Source of the DNA: Prorocentrum cordatum | Taxonomy: Eukaryota > Sar > Dinophyceae > Prorocentrales > Prorocentraceae | DNA length: 64,000 nucleotides | Direction of reading: 5' to 3' | Assembly (NCBI GenBank): GCA_963575745.1 | Contig: CAUYUJ010008591.1 | Span: 295,788-359,787, forward strand | Shown here: positions 40,266-50,338 of the stretch, one piece after another | How the letters are laid out: every line of letters starts with the position of its first letter | Position numbering within the stretch: the stretch's first letter is position 1 | Notes under the pieces: generated by a model | The model's database searches: none | The model's input: the letters and a program-made list of their open reading frames with translations, nothing else | Told to the model about the DNA's origin: nothing | Made by a program: the position numbers and the translations under genes

Positions 40266-42598
40266 ACCCCGAGGCGCCAGGGCCCCCCCACGAGTCAGGA
40301 AGAATAAAATAACATAGCGCTGTTGACTGATGTTTGCCTGGCGAGAGGGCAACATTCAAGGAACAGAAATACACGCAACAAGACAAGAAACAATTTCAAG
40401 AGCTCCCGCCTCCTCAAAGGCGTCTGGAAACAGGGCCCACTCCACCTAGGCACAGCCTGGCGGCGGAAAAAGCCTGTCCACCGTCAGCACCGTGCAGAGG
40501 TCGGTGGCGCACGCCCTCTTGAACGGGGCCACTTTCGCAACTGTACGCGCTGAGAGACGCCAAGGCGTCACGACATCGCTGGTGCACAAGGCACCATGCC
40601 CTGAAAACGCGCCACATTCGAGAGGTGGCAAACGCACCCAGCACCACCGACGAACGCCAGACCAAACCGACCTGAACCATGACAGACCAAGCGCGGGCAG
40701 CCTGAGGCCCGAAGACATGCGAGCAGAGGCACCGGCTCGCACATGGGCGAGCGCTGGCCCCCCACGAGATCCAGGCAAAAAAGCTGGCGGCAGCGCGCCA
40801 AGTGGCGCCCACGGCTGGATCAGAGGCACTGGCTCGCACCCCGGGGAAGCGCTGGCCCCACGAGCTCCAGGACTTCGGATGGAAAGGGCCCGATCCATCT
40901 CCCTCTCCTCGCCCTCCTCCTCCTCACTGGGCGGGGAGGGCGAAGGGGGGGCGGGGCGGGCCAGTCCTCGGCCAGCAGCTGCGGGCGAGGCTGCTCTGCT
41001 TCGGCCTGGGCGGCCGCCTCGAGGCCCTCGGCGGACAGCCCCACAGCGGCTGTGGTGTGAACCATCTCCCGCCAGCCACCGTCGCCCCGCGCCCCGAGGT
41101 TCAGAGCAGAGGCCCGTTGCGGCCACAGAAGCCGACGGCACGCGGGGCGCGCGTGTTCGCCAACGCGCGCGGGGTGGGGTGCTCCCGCTGCCCGGCTGTC
41201 CAACCGCAGTGCTGCTTGGACCCTCCGGGGATCTTCGCATCAGGGGCCCTCTTCTCTCTGTCGGGAGACGGGAGCTTGGCGAGGGCGAGGGCGGCACCCC
41301 ACGAGCACCCTCCGCAGGCCATGCAGGAGAGCACGGCGGGACTCGTAAGCGGGGGCGGGGGGGGAAATCCAGGGCTGAGAAAAAGGCCTGAGATGCGTAG
41401 ACTGTGCCCCTGCAGGGCAAGGCGATTGGCGAGCCCACCGTCGACTTCGGGCTCCAAGAGCTTCTTGAACGGCTGAAGCCGAACGGACTGGGAACGGCGG
41501 TCCATTGCGCAAGCCGCTGGACAGTGTCTCCTAGGGCCTCCAAGGCAGCTCCTCGGCCACCTCGCGCACCACTTCAGCCTGCGGCGGTGCGCCCTTGCCT
41601 GTTTTGGGGAGGCGTATCGTTTCGTGGGCTCTGGCGGGAGCGACGTGCTGGATGAGCTGGCGGTTGCCCGCGGGCTGGTGCACTTCGCGCGAGCGGGCTT
41701 CGCTGTGCCGACGCTGCCCCGCCGCTGCTGCAGCGACGCCGCCGCCGAGCGAGCGACGGATGGATGCGTGTTGGCCTCGATGTGCTGGTTCGCCTTCCAA
41801 GTGCAGAAGTACCCCTTGGTTGGAGGTGTTTACACATCTGCAGCGCGTTTGCCACTCAAGTCAAATCCTGACACCCGCCGAGCCTGCGCAACTGAAAAGA
41901 CAAAGTACGCCTTAACTTTGATAGCCCGGACGTCGGGCATGAGCCCGTGGAATTATTCCCAGATGCGGCGGGAGGAGTCACGTATTGGCGTCGAGCAAAC
42001 CTTATCAGTGACTGCATCTACTGCGCCTTGGCAATGGCCTGTGCGCGTCTTCAGTAGGCATACGGGGAGACCCATCGCCGCCTCCTCGGGATCCTGCCCC
42101 GCAAGCTGGAGCACAGAAGAGCGCAGCGGAGCGGTCGTGGACCACAGTGATTGTCGCGGTCGGCGGCCCAGTGGGGACGGAGAAGAACTCGGTGCCGGGG
42201 CGCGCAATTCTTGCGCGCGCCACTCTGGCACAGGTCAGCGTCGCTGTTACCGCGACGGCGCCGCCAGTCTCGGCACCACTGCTAACCAGCCTCGAACTTA
42301 TCCCTATCCCTAAGATGGGCGAGCAAAAAGCTAGGACAATCTTAGGGATAGGCCCTCAGAAACTGAGGGATTCCTTAAGATCGGCATCGAGGTGAGGCGA
42401 TGCCCAACACAAGGATAAGGATAGGCTCCAGGCTGGTGAACTGCTGCTGGGCAGTGGGCGCTCTCGGGCCGGCTCGGTGCCGCGGGGCCCAGGGTCCTCG
42501 GGCTCGGCCCTCCGGGAGGCTGGCCAACAGCTTCCAGAATGTCGGGCGGATCCACCTGGCCTGCCCCTCGGAGTCGAGCTCGGGGAGCGCATCTCCAT
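40266..42598. other. GC-rich region, no gene recognised
   Basis: Long frames are open on both strands (for example minus 40446-41543 and plus 41624-42313), as expected at this GC content. None shows a family motif. CACGAGCTCCAG/CACGAGATCCAG (about 40765 and 40858) mark a short direct repeat with GGATCAGAGGCACTGGCTCGCAC. I see no RNA gene. Confidence 0.4.
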
Positions 42599-42760
42599 CC
42601 TGTATATATATATAGACATACATAAATATAAATATATACATCAATGTGAATATGGATGTATATATACACGTAAGTAGGTATGCCTATATATATAGATGTA
42701 GGGGTGTATACATCGATAGCTGTATCGATGCACATAGTTATACATACATGTGTGTGTCTA
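42599..42760. repeat. AT-rich TATA/ACAT stretch
   Basis: TATATATATAGACATACATA and related low-complexity sequence, unlike the GC-rich surroundings. Confidence 0.85.
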
Positions 42761-43130
42761 TGCATTACGGGCAGCTCTCGAAGCTAACCAGCAACACTGC
42801 CCAGAGGCCAACTTGGCTAAATAAGGTTTCCCCCTGGGCCGATGATGAAGGCTGTTGGACAGTCAACGAATAACCGTGGGCAGGGATGGCAGCAGCGGCC
42901 CAAAGCGGCGGGCCCTGTGGAGCTCGCCGACCGCCGACACCAACACCTGCTGCATAACGTTAAGACTTTGACCTGGAAGTCTATGACCTGGAAGTGGCAG
43001 AGGTTCAGGGGTGTCCAAGAAGCTCCCAACCCTGGTCGTGGCCAACTTGCGGCCCACCGCAAACCCCCTCTACGCCGTAGCACCCCGCAGGTGCGGATCA
43101 GAGTGAGGAGGCGGTGGAGACGTCGGCAGT
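42761..43130. other. No gene recognised
   Basis: Mixed sequence leading into the tandem duplication. No motif seen. Confidence 0.4.
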
Positions 43131-43884
43131 CTGCGAGAGATTGGAGAAGCGCGCCGCATGCGCCGATTTTTTCTTCACACCAATGTGGATCGTGTGGGTC
43201 GCGGGGTGGGTCCTGGGGTGGGTCGCAAGTGGGTCGCGGGTGGGTCGCGGGTGGGTCGCGGGTGGGTCGCGGGGTGGGTCGCGGGTGGGTCGCGGGGTGG
43301 GTCGCGGGTGTGTCGCGGGTTGGTCGCGGGGTGGGTCGCGGGATGTGTCGCGTGGTGGGTCGCGGGTGGGTCGCGGGGGGGACGACGACAACAAACATCG
43401 TCAACAACAACAACTACAACAACAATCCGTTTGAGACTGTTCGCTCTTATCGGCTCGCGTGCCATTCAACACGTATATACCAAACCCTCGATACCCGCCC
43501 TCTTCGTCTGCGAGAGATTGGAGAAGCGCGCCGCATGCGCCGATTTTTTCTTCACACCAATGTGGATCGTGTGGGTCGCGGGGTGGGTCCTGGGGTGGGT
43601 CGCAAGTGGGTCGCGGGTGGGTCGCGGGTGGGTCGCGGGTGGGTCGCGGGGTGGGTCGCGGGTGGGTCGCGGGGTGGGTCGCGGGTGTGTCGCGGGTTGG
43701 TCGCGGGGTGGGTCGCGGGATGTGTCGCGTGGTGGGTCGCGGGTGGGTCGCGGGGGGGACGACGACAACAAACATCGTCAACAACAACAACTACAACAAC
43801 AATCCGTTTGAGACTGTTCGCTTTTATCGGCTCGCGTGCCATTCAACACGTATATACCAAACCCTCGATACCCGCCCTCTTCGT
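43131..43884. repeat. Two tandem copies of a 377-bp unit containing a GGGTCGCGG minisatellite
   Basis: Unit 1 43131-43507 and unit 2 43508-43884 are almost identical (one difference noted, GCTCTTATC/GCTTTTATC). Each contains about 180 bp of GGGTCGCGGGT repeats then GACGACGACAACAAAC and ACAACAACAAC. A related minisatellite with the same GACGACGACAACAAA tail lies at 47410-47625. The VGRGWVAGG-type ORFs are artefacts. Confidence 0.93.
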
Positions 43885-44189
43885 CTTCGATCGCACCCCC
43901 TTGGGGGGTGCTATATCTTTCTTACCAGCAGCGTGTATTTCGTGCAGCCCCTGGGGCAGGGGAAGAGGGGACGGATGGAAGGAAGGGACAAGGGGGAAGG
44001 AGGAGGACGGACAACGAGAGAAATTAGCAGGGGAGCTGGGAGCAGAAACACGTGGCAAAATCAGACGGGCAGATCGGGCGGACAAACCGTTACGGGCGGG
44101 TCGGGAAAGCGGGCCCAGGCGGCCAGGTCGACAGGTCGACCAGGCAGGTTGCTGAAGGCAAGCGTCCTGCATGAATCGCGAGGACGTTT
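43885..44189. other. No gene recognised
   Basis: Purine-rich GGGGAAG/GGAAGG stretch with no coding motif. Confidence 0.4.
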
Positions 44190-44402
44190 TGAGTGATAGC
44201 GCGATTACTAAGTAAATCGCAAGGAGAATCCACAGCGAGAGCCTAAGTTCTGAGTGTCGAAGGCGCGGTGTCTGCAGAAATCCAAAGGAATTCCCACGCG
44301 AGAGCTGGATTATATAATACATTGTGAGGAAGTCTCGCGCGAGAGCCCAAATTGCGCACTGCGAGGAAGTAGCAGGCGGAACCGCTGTTGTCGTTGTAAA
44401 CT
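44190..44402. repeat. Tandem array of about 55-bp units, block 1
   Basis: Units based on AAATCGCAAGGAGAATCCACAGCGAGAGC, ending GCGGAACCGCTGTTGTCGTTGTAAAC. The same unit and the same ending occur at 44925-45170. Confidence 0.75.
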
Positions 44403-44631
44403 GGGCGGATCGATCCTGAGTTATGCGTGTCACGCAGAACTCACGATCGAGGGTCGGCAGACCGGGGGCTGGGGCCTTGTATTTTGCAGCTGTTTCGGGC
44501 GCGCAAGCCCTGGCGCCGAAGGGCCCTGTCATGCGCCCAGCCCAGATGTTCAACATGATTTCCACACCGTACCCAATATCCCACAGGGGCGGCTCGTGGC
44601 CAGACGCACCCAGACATGCAAGAAACCAAAA

Positions 44632-44664
44632 CTGCAATGCAGAACAACAAATTCTGCATTGCAG
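44632..44664. repeat. Perfect 13-bp inverted repeat
   Basis: CTGCAATGCAGAA and TTCTGCATTGCAG are separated by 7 bases. Two further CTGCA(ATGCAG)A elements follow by 44725. Function unknown. Confidence 0.6.
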
Positions 44665-44924
44665 ATTTCCAGATGTCCCGCAAAAGTGCTGCAGAAAAAA
44701 AACCCTGCAATGCAGAAACATCTGCATCGGAAAGGTCCTGCGGCCGCAGCGCGGCTTGCCTGGCCCTGACGTGGCTCGCTGCACGCGGCTTGTGAGAAGC
44801 TCGCTTGTTTCGTAACGCAACCGAAAAGGCTGCCGTGGCAGGTCGGCTCCGTTCCGGAGGCCTTATTAAGGGCATAAGAAAAAATCACCCCGGGTCTGCC
44901 AGCCCCGGGTCTGTGTTCCCACGA

Positions 44925-45170
44925 CGTGATTAGCCAGGAAGTCTCCAGCGAGAGAGCGATTCCTAAGTAAATTTGAAGAAGTCCCCAGCGAACGCGCAAT
45001 TTCTGAATGGCAAGAGCGCGGCGCCTGAGTAAATTGCGAAGAAATCTCAGGCGGGAGCGCGATTCTTGAGTACATTGCGAAGTAGTTTCCAGCGGGAGCG
45101 GGGGACAGGAGTCCAGGAGCAAATTTCGAGGAAATATCAAGCGGGAACCGCTGTTGTTGTAAACCGGGGG
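44925..45170. repeat. Tandem array of about 55-bp units, block 2
   Basis: Units based on GAGTAAATTGCGAAGAAATCTC and CAGCGGGAGCG, ending CGGGAACCGCTGTTGTTGTAAACC as in block 1. Confidence 0.75.
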
Positions 45171-45788
45171 CCAACAACACAATTTGAGGAGAAAGGCTTT
45201 CCTGGATAAAAAACAAACTGCGCGCGCCGGGAGGGGCACTTCAATAGAAAAAATACAATGTGCACCGGAGGGGGGGATCAACAATAATTATTCTTCAATA
45301 GTGAGTGTCGCATTCCATAACCCACGAAAACGCTGAAACTGGTGCTGAATCCCCCGTTGCCTTGCGATGTTCTGACTGAAATGTTGCCCGCGCCCTTCCC
45401 ACGGGAACGAGGGGCGCCAAAGTCGATGGTCAGCAGATTCGGGCTTGCCAGTATACGCTATCATCGTTGGCCATTTGTCTGGCATCTCTGGTTCCTCTCT
45501 CCTCAGAGGCGAATAAGGTCCGACCGAACTGCGAACTGCGAACTGCGACCTGCTTGGAACGCCGCGGGGGCGCTGCAGGGTGGGGCCGAAACACCCAGAA
45601 AGCGACTATACAGCACTACCGGAATGCGTCTGGGAAATAGCGAAATCTACAGAATCGTCCTCTAGATCGGCCCAAGTGCTGGTGCAAGCGAGTTTCATAA
45701 GATAAGGTGCGGCGTCTTGAACGCTGCTGGCCTCGGCAGGATCCACGGAGGTGGGCTCGCGCAGTCGATTCACAGGTCAACATTGCAC
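45171..45788. other. No gene recognised
   Basis: Mixed sequence with AT-rich stretches. No conserved motif. Confidence 0.4.
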
Positions 45789-45959
45789 TCAGTTCCCGGC
45801 GGCCTCGAGCACTTCCATCGAACGGGGGCGGCAGGGTCGTGCGGCGGGCTGCAACTTACTTGAGGTCGGTCGCGGTCGACTTCGCGTCGCGAAGTCATGG
45901 CGCTCCAAGATGAACAAAGCTTGGCGGCCGGCCGATCGTCTATAAGAGAAGCCCGCGTT

Positions 45960-46260
45960 GTCTTCCGGTGGCCTTGCTTGCTTGTTGTCTTTCACAAGCC
46001 GGTGTGCGCTCCTTCCGCGATCCTGCGTGGGCTCCTTGGCCAAATCTGCCAAGGTTCCCCATCTCTGCCTGGCCTTCTTCACCACAACCTCTTCAGCAAC
46101 CTCGACGGCCAGATCAGGCTCGGTATCAAACCCATCTCCGCAAGCAGCAGCCACGGTGTGGATCTTATCTGCGGAACATTGGGCAAAGTTAAGGTCGGGG
46201 GCGACCTCGTCTACAGCTAGCTTCAGAACATGGTCCATGAGCTCCTGGAGGTAGCCTTCA
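45960..46260 (-). CDS. Possible exon of an unrecognised protein
   Basis: The minus-strand frame reads YLQELMDHVLKLAVDEVAP, then DLNFAQCSADKIHTVAAACG, DTEPDLAVEVAEEVVVKKA and RQRWGTLADLAKEPTQ: a balanced, helix-rich, acidic composition unlike the Arg/Pro/Ser shadows nearby. TTTTTCTTCTGAAG|GCTACC just upstream (about 46260) is a plausible acceptor of the AG|G kind. The family is unknown and the 3' end is undefined. It could be chance coding-like sequence. Confidence 0.3.
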
Positions 46261-46442
46261 GAAGAAAAATACAGGGTACTTCCAAAATGCGTCGAGCCTC
46301 TTGTGGGTGCTTGATCGGGTTCCCCAGATACGAGCCCTAGGGGTAAAATGGGCGCCCCTGTGTCGGGTAAGCGCCATCTTCAACTGGAAAACCTGCCGAG
46401 GAAAGAAAACCTTCGAAACGCCCTGCATGCCGCTGACGCTGC

Positions 46443-46910
46443 TCACCGACTATGTCGAATTGCTAAGACAAGTTGGCAACCGCATTGTCGGGCCCTTCTC
46501 CCGGAGGTGCTGCAGGTTAGCCCAGCGAGGCAGGTGGCCAGGAACCCAATCCCCAGAAAGAAAGCGGATGCACCAAAAGCCAGGAAAGAAGGCGGACACG
46601 TGCAACAAAAAGCGGACACGTGCACCCTCAATCGCCAATGGCGGCGGTGCATCACGCTGTTCACGCCAACGTGGCCCACGGAAGCGTAGGTCATTAGCAG
46701 GAAAACGCCGCAGGCCACGTACCCGCCGATGAGGCGCATCAAGAGGGAGGGCCGCTTTGCAATGACTGTACCACCGCCACCAGCTCCTGTTCTTTGCGCA
46801 GGCGCAGTTCTCGCTTTTGATTTGTTATGTTGTTTAACCTGTTTTGTTGCGCAGTTCTCGCTCTTGATGCACGCGTCGTCGATCTGGCCTGGCGCGCGCC
46901 TCGACGTCAT
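46443..46910 (-). CDS. Small membrane-protein-like ORF downstream of a spliced-leader relic
   Basis: First ATG after the spliced-leader relic, about 180 nt downstream: MTSRRAPGQIDDACIKSENC, a basic stretch, then a hydrophobic segment (LLMRLIGGYVACGVFLLMTY) and a second hydrophobic region near the end (FLAFGASAFFLGIGFLATCL). 156 codons. A 16-bp direct repeat (GCGAGAACTGCGC core) occurs within it near 46800 and 46850, possibly bounding a short inserted or intron-like segment. No family recognised. The context suggests a retroposed mRNA copy or a trans-spliced gene region. Confidence 0.4.
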   Translation of the reverse strand: MTSRRAPGQIDDACIKSENCATKQVKQHNKSKARTAPAQRTGAGGGGTVIAKRPSLLMRLIGGYVACGVFLLMTYASVGHVGVNSVMHRRHWRLRVHVSAFCCTCPPSFLAFGASAFFLGIGFLATCLAGLTCSTSGRRARQCGCQLVLAIRHSR

Positions 46911-47087
46911 GGCGAGCAGTGCTGGGTCGGCACGGTCGCAACGGATGCCTCGCTGTCGCCAAATTGCAGAACGGACGGTGGGCGCGATTTGGCGCACGGC
47001 TGTAGTCTGGAAGGCCTGTGGGGCGGCGGCCCTCGAGCCAGCCCCTCGGCCGCGCGTCCGGTTGGAGCCACGGGGCGACGGTTCAAA

Positions 47088-47109
47088 CTTGAGCCAAAAA
47101 GGTTACGGA
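47088..47109 (-). other. Degenerate dinoflagellate spliced-leader (DinoSL) sequence
   Basis: On the minus strand these 22 bases match the conserved dinoflagellate spliced leader at 20 of 22 positions: CCGTA-CC then TTTTGGCTCAAG, with A for G and T for A at two sites. Genomic leader relics upstream of gene-like sequence are known in dinoflagellates, where trans-spliced mRNAs are reverse-transcribed and reinserted. On the 5' side is a CTC/GGA microsatellite. Confidence 0.8.
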
Positions 47110-47205
47110 CCCTCCTCCTCCTCCTCCTCCAACTCCTCCTCCTCCTCCAACTCCTCCTCCTCTTCCACCTCCTCCTCCTCCTCCTCCTCCTCCTCCTCTT
47201 CCCCT
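47110..47205. repeat. CTC microsatellite
   Basis: CTC triplets with AAC and TTC variants, directly 5' of the spliced-leader relic. Confidence 0.93.
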
Positions 47206-47409
47206 GGTTCCTTACCCTGCTGTTCATTCCCTCCACCTTCCCTTGGCTCCTCACCCTGCTCCTCCCTCTGCGCCCCCCACCTCAGCGCCAGCTCGTCTCG
47301 AGCTTCTGCCCCGCGCCAGCCAGCGCCGCCGGCGCCCCGTGCGCTGTCTCCCCGCGCCTGCCTCCCCCCCAGCGCGCGACGGAGGTGCGCCCAGCTGCTG
47401 CCCGCCGCG

Positions 47410-47625
47410 CGCGTGGGCGGATCGCGGGTGGGTCACGGGTCGCGGGTGGGTCGCGGATGCGTCTCGGGTGGGTCGCGGGCCGGGACGCGGGGTGGGTCGC
47501 GGGCAGGGTCGCGGGCAGGGTCGCGGGTGGGTCGCGGGTGGGACAAGGGGTCGCGGGTGGGTCGCGGGCCGGGTCGCGGGGGGTGGGACGACGACAACAA
47601 ATAACAAACAACAAACAACAATTTT
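47410..47625. repeat. GGGTCGCGGGT minisatellite with ACAACAAA tail
   Basis: About 16 diverged 10-12 bp units then GGGACGACGACAACAAAT. Same structure as the tandem units at 43131-43884. Confidence 0.88.
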
Positions 47626-47844
47626 GCACCGCAGAGCCTCACTTCGGCCACGCGCCCAGGGTCAGCGAATGACCATATAGGATTTGGTGTAGAACACGCA
47701 TAACGTAGACAGGTTCGCGTTTTCTCCGACCTTGCACTCCGTCGAACGCAACGGCCGCGTTGTGTACATATGCATCCACCCCAAATGCGTGTAGATACGC
47801 AACGGCACCCAACGTGTCCATAGACGCTCGCGGCCAGAAGCCGA

Positions 47845-48060
47845 CAATCGGGTCGGGCGAGAGGGGGGGATAGCAAAGGGGGGGTTTGAGAATCAGCTCA
47901 CGTAGCTGATTTTCCCGGCGCCTCCTGGCGCCGGAGGCGCCCATGTATCGAGGAATGGGCCCCTCGGTGAGGCCGAAACCAGCTGCACGCAGCAAATTTC
48001 GTAATCCCCCCTTTCCCAATCCCCCCCGTTCGTCCGGCCCAAGACAGCAGTACTTGGCCC
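47845..48060. mobile_element. Family G element, copy 2
   Basis: See 13630-13848. This copy keeps GGTCGGGCGAGAGGGGGGATAG at the left and CCCCCCGTTCGTCCGGCCC at the right. Confidence 0.7.
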
Positions 48061-48732
48061 CCAAGAACGGAAGGCTCCCTCTCCAGCCACGGGGGCCGCC
48101 TTCCGTGACAGCTGGCGGAGGCCTTGGCGCGGGCGCGCGGCGCAGAGCAGCAGGCGTGGCTCCAGGTTCGCGGGACGGAGCACGGAGCACCCCGCGATCG
48201 CTCTCGCGTCCCTCTCCGGCCAATGGGTGTTTCGCTGGTCGAGTTCACGAAATTGATGGTGGTGTTTCTCGCGCAGCTCGTCTGCGCCATATGTTGGCCC
48301 GCCGATTGTAATGTCATGGCGGCACGCCCCGTATTGGTTTGGCCATCGCTACGCCGAAACATGACCGTCAATGCAGTAGCGCGTCATGAGGGGAGCGAGT
48401 TCGCGAGGGGAGCGCCCTTCCTCTGCTGCTCGTTGAATGCACATCTCTTCGCCGCACCACCACCATAGACTGGCGCGCACTCGCAGCCCGATGCCCTGCC
48501 TCCAAACTTCGGCTCCTAGACCTAAGCTGGCAGAGGAACGCGCGTGAAACATGGTGACGTGCCAACTTACAGCTCAGGGCCCTGGGAGAACAAACAGATG
48601 CCGATAATTACTGCTCTTTCCGCGGGCCTCTCCAGGGGTGCGCTATGACCAAGCTTCCGCGGCGACTCCAGCCGATGGCGACAAGAGACGAGCAGCGGCA
48701 TCGGTACCAGTTACTCCTCTGAGGCCCACCTA
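48061..48732. other. No gene recognised
   Basis: Mixed sequence without conserved motifs on either strand. Confidence 0.4.
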
Positions 48733-48942
48733 AGGTTCGGCGGCGAGCGAGGGGGGGAAGCGAGAAAGAGATGCACTTCTCAGAAGGCTCGGAAGTCCCC
48801 CGGCCGTGCAAGAAGTTTTCGAAGCCTGCTCCGATAACGCAGAAAACCTCTCAGAAGGCCCGAGGGCTTCTGAGAAGTCCCGCCGCCTTCTGAGAAGGCC
48901 TTCTCCTTCTCACGTCCTCCCTCGCTCGCCGCCGATCGGCAG
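48733..48942. mobile_element. Family F element, most complete copy
   Basis: Inverted ends TTCGGCGGCGAGCGAGGG and CCCTCGCTCGCCGCCGA, about 210 bp. The interior consists of CTTCTCAGAAGGC and CTTCTGAGAAG palindromes. It gives the boundaries for the other family F copies. Confidence 0.75.
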
Positions 48943-49113
48943 CCCTGGAGAGCGGACGCGTTTCGTGTAGCCAAATTCGCTCGCACGAATCTGCGCGGGT
49001 CAGCTTCCTCCAGGCGCAGTACTGCGGGCACATGAGAGGCACCCAGGAGCAGCGTCGGTTCGCGTAGCCAAATCCACTGCCACGAACCTGCCCGTATTCA
49101 CATTGCTATTCGC

Positions 49114-49276
49114 TACAGTCAACCCGTATAGTAAGGATGCGCGGGAAGGACGTAAGGGCCTTCGACACTTTGCGGGCGGGGCGCGGCCAGCGCAGGTAGC
49201 CGAGGATGGGCCAAATGGAAAGAAGGCAATGGCAATCTTGGATCTTGGCTCATGCCTACTATACGGTCTGACTGTA
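49114..49276. mobile_element. Family A MITE, copy 2
   Basis: TACAGTCAACCCGTATAGTA at the left and the complement of TACAGTCAGACCGTATAGTA at the right, so TA brackets both ends. 163 bp. Confidence 0.8.
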
Positions 49277-49824
49277 CTCCGCGGCGCCGAGCGTCACTTC
49301 AGTGAGCACCACAGGCGCCCCCCATTCTGGGAACCGCGGCGCTCACATAAAGCTCCTAGTCTCCTGATGAAAAATGGGGTCGAGCAGCCCACTCCCCTCC
49401 GATCCCTTCCGTAACTTCGCTCCCCCGGCCGCCACTCTCGGAATCGCGAACGGAGGGGCAACGCTTACTGCGTGCCGACGCCGTGGCCTCTGCGGCAGCG
49501 GAGGCTACGCAGCTGCCTGGTGGGCTTCGGGAGCGCGACTGGGACCCCGTTCGAGAGTAGCGTCGGCTTGTACTCATCTGGCACCTTAGATGTTCTTGAA
49601 AACGCTTGGGGGCGTTATTTTCGTCTTCAAGATCGGCGTTTTCTTTCCGTTTGGGTTGCCGTTGTCGCTCCGTTTACTCATCGATTTCAGCTCGAAAACA
49701 AATCGTTATGCAACCCGTGTTTGCCTACCGTGTTGTTTCCGTGTTGGTCGGCCGCGGCCAAAACCGTTGAAAACAAAAACACAAACACGCCGCCAACGTC
49801 TTTCAGAACAACTAAGTATGGTAC
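49277..49824. other. Downstream part of the Mei2-like gene, no exon identified
   Basis: It follows the donor of the RRM exon on the minus strand. The next exon (expected to encode the end of the RRM) was not recognised here. A minus-strand frame at 49356-49577 is Ser/Arg-rich (SRTGSQSRSRSPPGS) but has no splice-site support. Confidence 0.35.
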
Positions 49825-50122
49825 CTCCTTGCGCATGATTGGGCTGTTCCGGTAGCGCTCGATGTTCGCATCCAAGCCCTGCGTGTCACTCCAGCACACG
49901 GAGCAGAGCCGATCCGAGTCGACCCCCCAGTCTTGGAAGCTCTCGAAGACTTCGAACAGGCGCTCTGTCTGCTCCTTGCTGGTTACGTTCAGGAAGGAGT
50001 AGCCGACGTTCTGCGATAGCTGGAAGTTCATGGGCAGATAGAGGAAGTCAACATGCTGCGAAAGCCCCTTCTTCGCGAGCAGGTCGATCAGCATCTGGCG
50101 AGTGTAGCACGGCGGCAGGTTC
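49825..50122 (-). CDS. Mei2-like RNA-binding protein, C-terminal RRM (RRM_2) exon
   Basis: The minus frame reads NLPPCYTRQMLIDLLAKKG, HVDFLYLPMNFQLSQNVGYS, FLNVTSKEQTERLFEVF and DANIERYRNSPIMRKE. This is the third RRM of Mei2/AML proteins: NIPNKYTRQML, DFFYLPxDFxxxxNVGYAF(I/L)N, and the long C-terminal helix ending in N-S-x-(I/V)-M. Mei2 proteins bind RNA and act in meiosis or development in yeast and plants; dinoflagellates and apicomplexans have many. The exon (298 nt) has acceptor CCTCTGTAG|GAACC and donor AAGGAG|GTACC. A preceding microexon supplies VMLR. The rest of the gene was not found in the window. Confidence 0.85.
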
Positions 50123-50327
50123 CTACAGAGGGACAAGCACTAGCATAAACAGAAAGCTCGGGAGATCCGCGCGGACTCCTCGGATCGGCGCTGGACCCTC
50201 GTCCCTGGCGCGCGGGGCGCGCCCGGGCGACGCGGGAGGCATCCGCAGAGGCCTCAAGCGCAGGTCCGAAAAATCCGCACGGACCTCCGGCAGTTCTATA
50301 GTTGATGTGATTGTTTGCTCCAGGCTC
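50123..50327 (-). mobile_element. Intron of the Mei2-like gene containing a family D element, inferred GA-AG
   Basis: The intron (205 nt) runs from CTGAG|GAGCCTGG to TCTGTAG|GAACC. 50159-50290 is a family D element with inverted ends (GGAGGTCCGTGCGGATTTTTC and GGGAGATCCGCGCGGACTCC). The 3' segment after it (CTTTCTG-TTATGC-AGTGC) is also present after the free copy at 57771-57872. Confidence 0.65.
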
Positions 50328-50338
50328 CTCAGCATCAC
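50328..50338 (-). CDS. 11-nt microexon of the Mei2-like gene
   Basis: CACTAG|GTGATGCTGAG|GAGCC: the eleven bases encode VML plus two bases of R, joining to G|AAC to read VMLRNLPP, exactly the start of a Mei2 RRM3 (TTVMLRNIPN). A stop codon (TAG) sits in frame immediately upstream, so the exon must begin at or after it. The upstream exon was not found. Confidence 0.5.

Noticed and set aside
40446-41543. 365-codon minus-strand ORF
   Set aside because: Opposed by an equally long plus-strand ORF, composition Arg/Ser/Pro/Gly typical of GC-rich noncoding sequence, no conserved motif.
43158-43811. VGRGWVAGG glycine/tryptophan repeat ORF
   Set aside because: Translation of the GGGTCGCGGGT minisatellite inside the 377-bp tandem units.
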